The notes beneath the pieces were generated by a model, which saw only the letters and a list, made by a program, of their open reading frames with translations, had not been told where the DNA came from and made no database searches. Shown piece by piece: positions 59,791 to 64,000 of a stretch of DNA of 64,000 nucleotides. The number at the start of each line of letters is the position of its first letter. Within the stretch, counting starts at the first letter, position 1. This stretch comes from CAYYJR01 sp964472305. GTDB lineage: Bacteria > Armatimonadota > Hebobacteria > CAIYQO01. The stretch lies in contig CAYYJR010000003.1 in the NCBI GenBank assembly GCA_964472305.1, positions 225,957 to 289,956 of the forward strand, given 5' to 3'. The position numbers and the translations under genes are program-made.

Positions 59791-59820
59791 TTGACCCCGT
59801 TGCGATAGAGCAGGTATGAT
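59791..59820 (+). promoter_or_regulatory. Promoter of argG
   Basis: TTGACC (59791-59796), 18-nt spacer, TATGAT (59815-59820). ATG at 59855, with AAGGAG in the leader. No ARG-box-like palindrome was recognised. Confidence 0.65.
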
Positions 59821-59854
59821 TACATCATCGTTTTTCGAAAAAAGGAGTATGTTC

Positions 59855-61054
59855 ATGGCCGAAAAGGTGGTGCTTGCCTACTCCGGCGGCCTGGATACCT
59901 CGGTCGCCGTGCAGTGGTTGCGGCAGGAGAAAGGGCTGGAAGTGATCGCCGTTGCGATCGATGTCGGCGAAGAGCGCGATTACGAGGCGATCCGACAGAA
60001 GGCGCTGCAGATTGGCGCCGCCAAAGCTTTCGTGGTGGATGCCAAAGAGCGTTTCGCCGATGAATACATCGCCCGCGCCATCAAGGCCAATGCGCTGTAT
60101 GAGAATCGGTATCCCGTTTCCACCTCGCTGGCGCGTCCGCTCATCGCACAACTGGTGGGCGAAGTGGCCGAGCGCGAGGGTGCCTCCGTGCTGGCGCACG
60201 GCTCAACCGGCAAGGGCAACGATCAGGTGCGCTTCGAGACCACCTGGCAGTGTCTGTTCCCGCACATGCGCATTTACGCCCCGGTCCGCGAGTGGGGCAT
60301 GACGCGTGACCAGGAAATCGAATACGCCGACCGGCACGGCATTCCCATTCCGGTGACGAAAAAGAGCCCGTATTCGCTGGATGTCAACCTGTGGGGCAAG
60401 AGTTGTGAGGCCGGCGTCCTGGAAGACCCGTGGAACGAACCGCCCGCCGACGTGTGGACCTGGACCACATCACCCGATGCGGCGCCGTCGGAACCCGGCT
60501 ATGTGGTGATCGGCTTTGAAGCGGGGGTGCCGATCAGCCTGGATGGCGAGCGCACGAGCTTGAAAGAGCTGATTGTCCGCCTGAACGCGTTCGCCGGCGA
60601 GCACGGCGTAGGCCGCATCGACATGATCGAGAACAGACTGGTCGGCATCAAGTCGCGCGAGACATATGAATGCCCGGCGGCGATCACGCTCATTACTGCC
60701 CATCGCGAACTGGAAACGTTATGCCTGGAGCGCTCGGTAGCACACTTCAAGGCGGGTATCGAGCAGAAATATACCGAGCTCATTTACAATGGCCTGTGGT
60801 TCAGTCCGTTGCGCTTTGCGCTCGATGCTTTCCTCGACCAGACCCAACAGCGTGTGACCGGCGAGGTGCGCATGAAGCTGCATCAGGGGACCTGCATGGC
60901 GGCCGGTCGGCGCTCGCCATACTCGCTCTACCGCTTTGATCTGGCGACTTACGACACCGGCGATACCTTCGACCAGAGCCTGGCCAAGGGGTTCATCGAC
61001 TTATGGGCGCTGCCGGCGAAGGTCTGGAACGCCGCCAACCGCGACACACGCTGA
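59855..61054 (+). CDS. argG: Argininosuccinate synthase
   Basis: 399 residues, the normal length. Joins citrulline and aspartate with ATP in arginine synthesis. Motifs: VVLAYSGGLDTSVAVQWL (ATP site), ASVLAHGSTGKGNDQVRFE, REWGMTRDQEIEYADRHGIP, KKSPYSLDVNLWGKSCEAG and GRIDMIENRLVGIKSRE. AAGGAG seven bases before ATG 59855 sets the start; ATG 59849 is too close to it. argH and others are not nearby. Its last six bases and terminator are repeated downstream of the second pilin gene. Confidence 0.96.
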   Translation: MAEKVVLAYSGGLDTSVAVQWLRQEKGLEVIAVAIDVGEERDYEAIRQKALQIGAAKAFVVDAKERFADEYIARAIKANALYENRYPVSTSLARPLIAQLVGEVAEREGASVLAHGSTGKGNDQVRFETTWQCLFPHMRIYAPVREWGMTRDQEIEYADRHGIPIPVTKKSPYSLDVNLWGKSCEAGVLEDPWNEPPADVWTWTTSPDAAPSEPGYVVIGFEAGVPISLDGERTSLKELIVRLNAFAGEHGVGRIDMIENRLVGIKSRETYECPAAITLITAHRELETLCLERSVAHFKAGIEQKYTELIYNGLWFSPLRFALDAFLDQTQQRVTGEVRMKLHQGTCMAAGRRSPYSLYRFDLATYDTGDTFDQSLAKGFIDLWALPAKVWNAANRDTR

Positions 61055-62189
61055 TCGTTCTCGACGGCAGATGCCAACACGACGGCCTCCGGGTATCGCT
61101 CCCCGGAGGCCGTCGTTGTGTTGCCGTCAGCAACGGAAGGGATGGCGCTTATTGGCCGCCAACGATAATCGCGTTTTTCACGAAACCGCCGGTCGCGCCG
61201 AAGAACGCCTTGACGCTCAACGCGCCGAGCGTGGTGCCGGCCGGGATCGCGGTGGTGCGGACGATTTTCCCATTCTTGCGGTAGAGGATGTTTTTCCCCT
61301 CGCGCTCGATGGTCAGCTTGTCGGTCGCGGTGTAGCTGGTTTCGCTCAAGGCGGTGATCGGCGTGGTGGAAGACTCGATCACCTTCAGCGTGCCGCCATT
61401 CCCGAAGAACGCATAGTTCAGCGCGCTGTACGCGCCGGCGGTGGAGGCGCCCAGGCCGATCACGATATTCGACGTGTCGCCGAACTGGAATTTCAGCCGG
61501 CCATCGGTCATCGCGAGCGCGCTGCCCGCGTAGGTGTCATACGCCGTCGTCACGGTGCCGGCCGCCAGGTTGCTGCCGGTGTGCGCCGTCGAGGACTTGT
61601 AGCTGGGGTAGGTGGCCGCGGCGCCGCCACCGGGGTTGGTGATGGTGCCCCACTCGACATCGAGCGGCAGGCTGACGCTGGTCATTTCGCAGTGCCCATC
61701 CAGGAAGCTGGCGATGAACTTGTTGCCGTGGCGCGCTTCGACATCGCTGCTCACGTAGTAGGTGTTCGGCTGGGCCTTCTCGCCGACCGCCAGCGCATTG
61801 GCGGTGGAGGCGGCGCTGGAGACGCTCGACAGCGTTTTCCCGTCAGCGGTGATGACTTCTTTCGTCGGTTCGCCGAAGTCGCCCAGCGCGGCGCCGGACA
61901 TGTAGTTGTTGTAGACGTAGCCATTGGCAACAGCGCGACCTTTGGTCGGACAGGAGAACACGCCCTTGTCCAACTTCATCGCGGCCCAGACACCGTCAAT
62001 CGCCGGCAACGTTTCGTCGTTGTCCTGGGCATAAATCTGGACGGCGACCGCCATCTGACGCTGATTACTCATGCAGGACGACTGGCGGGCCTTTTCGCGA
62101 GCCTTCGCGAAGACCGGGAATAGAATCGCAGCCAGGATCGCGATAATCGCAATGACTACGAGTAACTCGATAAGGGTAAAGCCTCGCTT
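61049..62189. repeat. 1141-bp direct repeat, copy A (argG end to pilin 1 codon 5)
   Basis: Matches 62524-63664 at a constant offset of 1475 bp, with no difference found by eye. Runs from the last six bases of argG through the hairpin and nearly the whole pilin gene up to the leader codons SKRG. Confidence 0.85.
61079..61116. terminator. Hairpin between argG and pilin 1 (convergent)
   Basis: 15-bp stem ACGACGGCCTCCGGG / CCCGGAGGCCGTCGT with an 8-nt loop, extended by imperfect GACGGCA/TGCCGTC flanks. Serves both convergent genes. Confidence 0.75.
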
Positions 62190-62201
62190 GGATTGAATCA
62201 T
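61149..62201 (-). CDS. Type II secretion/type IV pilin-like protein with H-X9-DG domain (copy 1)
   Basis: 350 residues. Class III leader MIQSKRG then GFTLIELLVVIAIIAILAAI, cleaved before Phe by prepilin peptidase. Residues 30-70 have FPVFAKAREKARQSSCMSNQ and YAQDNDETLPAI; RHGNKFIASFLDG is the H-X9-DG motif (about 180-192). After it lies an extra C-terminal domain of about 150 residues, beta-rich (LKFQFGDTSNIVIGLGAST, LTIEREGKNILYRKNGKIVR), perhaps a lectin-like beta-sandwich. Fits surface filaments or pseudopili found in many copies in Armatimonadota and Planctomycetes. ATG 62201 has GGAGGAG upstream. Mature sequence identical to copy 2. Confidence 0.9.
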   Translation of the reverse strand: MIQSKRGFTLIELLVVIAIIAILAAILFPVFAKAREKARQSSCMSNQRQMAVAVQIYAQDNDETLPAIDGVWAAMKLDKGVFSCPTKGRAVANGYVYNNYMSGAALGDFGEPTKEVITADGKTLSSVSSAASTANALAVGEKAQPNTYYVSSDVEARHGNKFIASFLDGHCEMTSVSLPLDVEWGTITNPGGGAAATYPSYKSSTAHTGSNLAAGTVTTAYDTYAGSALAMTDGRLKFQFGDTSNIVIGLGASTAGAYSALNYAFFGNGGTLKVIESSTTPITALSETSYTATDKLTIEREGKNILYRKNGKIVRTTAIPAGTTLGALSVKAFFGATGGFVKNAIIVGGQ

Positions 62202-62224
62202 GATATCTCCTCCGTATAGAATAT

Positions 62225-62310
62225 TGGTTGCAATCAATGCCCGGTGCCAAAACAGCACCGGGACTGATCACACACTATAATACTTTGCCATACGATGGCT
62301 TAAATGTCAA
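62225..62310 (-). promoter_or_regulatory. Promoter/leader block of pilin 1
   Basis: TTGACA (62310-62305), TATTATAG 22 nt later (from 62282), then ATTGCAACCA (62234-62225), 24 bp before the ATG. A hairpin CCCGGTGC / GCACCGGG (62240-62262) lies in the untranslated leader. The same elements with the same TTGACA-to-ATTGCAACCA distance occur before copy 2. Confidence 0.5.
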
Positions 62311-62523
62311 GTGGTAACGGTAGATTCGTGGGGGAAGATCTTTGGGGCCACTCCGCACATCGCATCTCAGCCGCACCGATGCACCGCTTTGTTTGCACAC
62401 CACATCATCCCGGAATGGGGTGCGGGGGACAGCACTGAAGCATACCGGCCCCAGCCGCTGGTGCGCGGACGCACCCGCGCGGACGCGGTGTATGCGCATG
62501 AGAGGCGTGCAGTCGACAATACG
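62311..62523. other. Spacer between the two repeat units
   Basis: About 210 bp upstream of the pilin 1 promoter and before copy B of the repeat. The ORFs here are fragments of overlapping frames; nothing supported. Confidence 0.4.
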
Positions 62524-63664
62524 CGCTGATCGTTCTCGACGGCAGATGCCAACACGACGGCCTCCGGGTATCGCTCCCCGGAGGCCGTCGTTGTGTTGCC
62601 GTCAGCAACGGAAGGGATGGCGCTTATTGGCCGCCAACGATAATCGCGTTTTTCACGAAACCGCCGGTCGCGCCGAAGAACGCCTTGACGCTCAACGCGC
62701 CGAGCGTGGTGCCGGCCGGGATCGCGGTGGTGCGGACGATTTTCCCATTCTTGCGGTAGAGGATGTTTTTCCCCTCGCGCTCGATGGTCAGCTTGTCGGT
62801 CGCGGTGTAGCTGGTTTCGCTCAAGGCGGTGATCGGCGTGGTGGAAGACTCGATCACCTTCAGCGTGCCGCCATTCCCGAAGAACGCATAGTTCAGCGCG
62901 CTGTACGCGCCGGCGGTGGAGGCGCCCAGGCCGATCACGATATTCGACGTGTCGCCGAACTGGAATTTCAGCCGGCCATCGGTCATCGCGAGCGCGCTGC
63001 CCGCGTAGGTGTCATACGCCGTCGTCACGGTGCCGGCCGCCAGGTTGCTGCCGGTGTGCGCCGTCGAGGACTTGTAGCTGGGGTAGGTGGCCGCGGCGCC
63101 GCCACCGGGGTTGGTGATGGTGCCCCACTCGACATCGAGCGGCAGGCTGACGCTGGTCATTTCGCAGTGCCCATCCAGGAAGCTGGCGATGAACTTGTTG
63201 CCGTGGCGCGCTTCGACATCGCTGCTCACGTAGTAGGTGTTCGGCTGGGCCTTCTCGCCGACCGCCAGCGCATTGGCGGTGGAGGCGGCGCTGGAGACGC
63301 TCGACAGCGTTTTCCCGTCAGCGGTGATGACTTCTTTCGTCGGTTCGCCGAAGTCGCCCAGCGCGGCGCCGGACATGTAGTTGTTGTAGACGTAGCCATT
63401 GGCAACAGCGCGACCTTTGGTCGGACAGGAGAACACGCCCTTGTCCAACTTCATCGCGGCCCAGACACCGTCAATCGCCGGCAACGTTTCGTCGTTGTCC
63501 TGGGCATAAATCTGGACGGCGACCGCCATCTGACGCTGATTACTCATGCAGGACGACTGGCGGGCCTTTTCGCGAGCCTTCGCGAAGACCGGGAATAGAA
63601 TCGCAGCCAGGATCGCGATAATCGCAATGACTACGAGTAACTCGATAAGGGTAAAGCCTCGCTT
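62524..63664. repeat. 1141-bp direct repeat, copy B (includes pilin 2)
   Basis: Second copy of the repeat at 61049-62189. It begins with the six bases CGCTGA that end argG in copy A, although no argG is here, so copy A's position is the probable source of the left junction. Confidence 0.85.
62554..62591. terminator. Second copy of the argG/pilin hairpin
   Basis: Identical to 61079-61116 (offset 1475). It ends pilin 2 on the minus strand; on the plus strand it has no gene to terminate. Confidence 0.75.
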
Positions 63665-63676
63665 TGAGTACGACAT
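62624..63676 (-). CDS. Type II secretion/type IV pilin-like protein with H-X9-DG domain (copy 2)
   Basis: 350 residues from ATG 63676, with GAGGAG upstream; the longer frame to 63868 reads through the leader and promoter. Only the leader peptide differs from copy 1 (MSYSKRG compared with MIQSKRG), so after prepilin cleavage the two mature proteins are identical. Domains as for copy 1: hydrophobic helix about 8-30, H-X9-DG at about 180-192, then the C-terminal beta-rich domain. The pair may raise dose or allow expression under two differently controlled promoters. Confidence 0.9.
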   Translation of the reverse strand: MSYSKRGFTLIELLVVIAIIAILAAILFPVFAKAREKARQSSCMSNQRQMAVAVQIYAQDNDETLPAIDGVWAAMKLDKGVFSCPTKGRAVANGYVYNNYMSGAALGDFGEPTKEVITADGKTLSSVSSAASTANALAVGEKAQPNTYYVSSDVEARHGNKFIASFLDGHCEMTSVSLPLDVEWGTITNPGGGAAATYPSYKSSTAHTGSNLAAGTVTTAYDTYAGSALAMTDGRLKFQFGDTSNIVIGLGASTAGAYSALNYAFFGNGGTLKVIESSTTPITALSETSYTATDKLTIEREGKNILYRKNGKIVRTTAIPAGTTLGALSVKAFFGATGGFVKNAIIVGGQ

Positions 63677-63704
63677 GGGATCTCCTCTCTCTCCCCAAAA
63701 AATC

Positions 63705-63790
63705 TGGTTGCAATTGAGTCCTAGCCGTTCGAGAGCCTCGGAGTAGATTGCACCGCTATATATCTTTTCACTCTGCGGCTGGAATGTCAA
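63705..63790 (-). promoter_or_regulatory. Promoter/leader block of pilin 2
   Basis: TTGACA (63790-63785), TATATAG 22 nt later, ATTGCAACCA (63714-63705), 29 bp before the ATG. Same element order as pilin 1 but the intervening sequence is only about half identical. Confidence 0.5.
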
Positions 63791-64000
63791 GTGATTAAGG
63801 GTTAAATTCATGGAGTTTTTGCTATTTGTCGAGCACAGGTTGTGGAAAACTGTTCGAATACTAACCACTCAATTCGTATCGATCATGCTGATTTTTAGCC
63901 CTTGTCGGCGCCGGCAAACAGCGGCGATGTCATCGCTATCATTAATAGACTTGACCGGAAATAAATCCGATTCTCCTGTGGTGCTGTTCAGGCGCTTTCC
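63791..64000. other. End of window upstream of pilin 2
   Basis: No gene, repeat or structure supported in the last 210 bp. Slightly AT-richer than average. Confidence 0.4.

Noticed and set aside
61049..63664. Composite transposon or IS pair
   Set aside because: The long direct repeats encode pilins, contain no transposase, and show no terminal inverted repeats or target-site duplication.

Overview
The window looks like a chromosomal segment from a high-GC, diderm, free-living polysaccharide degrader, most likely a member of the Armatimonadota. The main reason is the pair of H-X9-DG pseudopilins near the right end, whose N-terminus (GFTLIELLVVIAIIAILAAI, then FPVFAKAREKARQ) is typical of that phylum. 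lpxC, fabZ and lpxA argue for an outer membrane with lipid A. csaB and a DUF5693 gene argue for a pyruvylated wall polymer of the kind that anchors SLH proteins. Taxonomy is inferred from gene content only. I see no tRNA, rRNA, CRISPR array, transposase or prophage.

Layout. 0-3 kb: pyruvate-dehydrogenase-type operon on the minus strand (E1 alpha, E1 beta, a free lipoyl domain, and a separate E2 catalytic domain cut by the window edge), then two tandem DUF378 membrane proteins. 4-7 kb: overlapping XRE-TPR regulator, lipoprotein and QueE genes. 7.6-15 kb: GH95 fucosidase, a SpoIIM-like membrane protein, and a Gfo/Idh/MocA - sugar isomerase - Gfo/Idh/MocA operon with a clear promoter and palindrome. 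15-20 kb: PPK2, a bactofilin-like membrane protein, mraY, and a secreted-sensor/TIR fusion. 20-23 kb: two sulfatases. 23.6-27 kb: PepT-like peptidase and lpxC-fabZ-lpxA. 27.4-38 kb: VOC plus DUF1638, ribH-htrA-tcdA, DUF5693-csaB, purM, hypA-hypB. 38.6-48.8 kb: carbohydrate locus (oxidoreductase, GH29, unknown glycosidase, GH151-like, MFS, TIM-barrel hydrolase). 48.8-56.3 kb: a six-gene complex-I/hydrogenase-4-like (Ehr-type) operon. 56.7-61 kb: DUF4132 protein, YwbE, argG. 61-63.7 kb: two pseudopilin genes sharing an apparently identical 1141-bp block.

How the genes fit together. GH95, GH29 and GH151-like enzymes are all alpha-L-fucosidase families; with two FGly-type sulfatases, three Gfo/Idh/MocA enzymes and an MFS carrier they suggest breakdown of fucose-rich, possibly sulfated glycans. 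The Ehr-like operon would be a proton- or sodium-translocating membrane machine, but its large subunit has lost every Ni ligand and its NuoB-like subunit every N2-cluster ligand; only a fused 2[4Fe-4S] ferredoxin domain keeps its cysteines. The TIR fusion (signal peptide, PhnD-like binding domain, membrane helix, cytoplasmic TIR) is the best candidate for an undescribed signalling or immune receptor. Promoters here often show an extended -10 (TGNTAYAMT) with a weak -35, and several starts are GTG or TTG with a good Shine-Dalgarno or a stop-start overlap.
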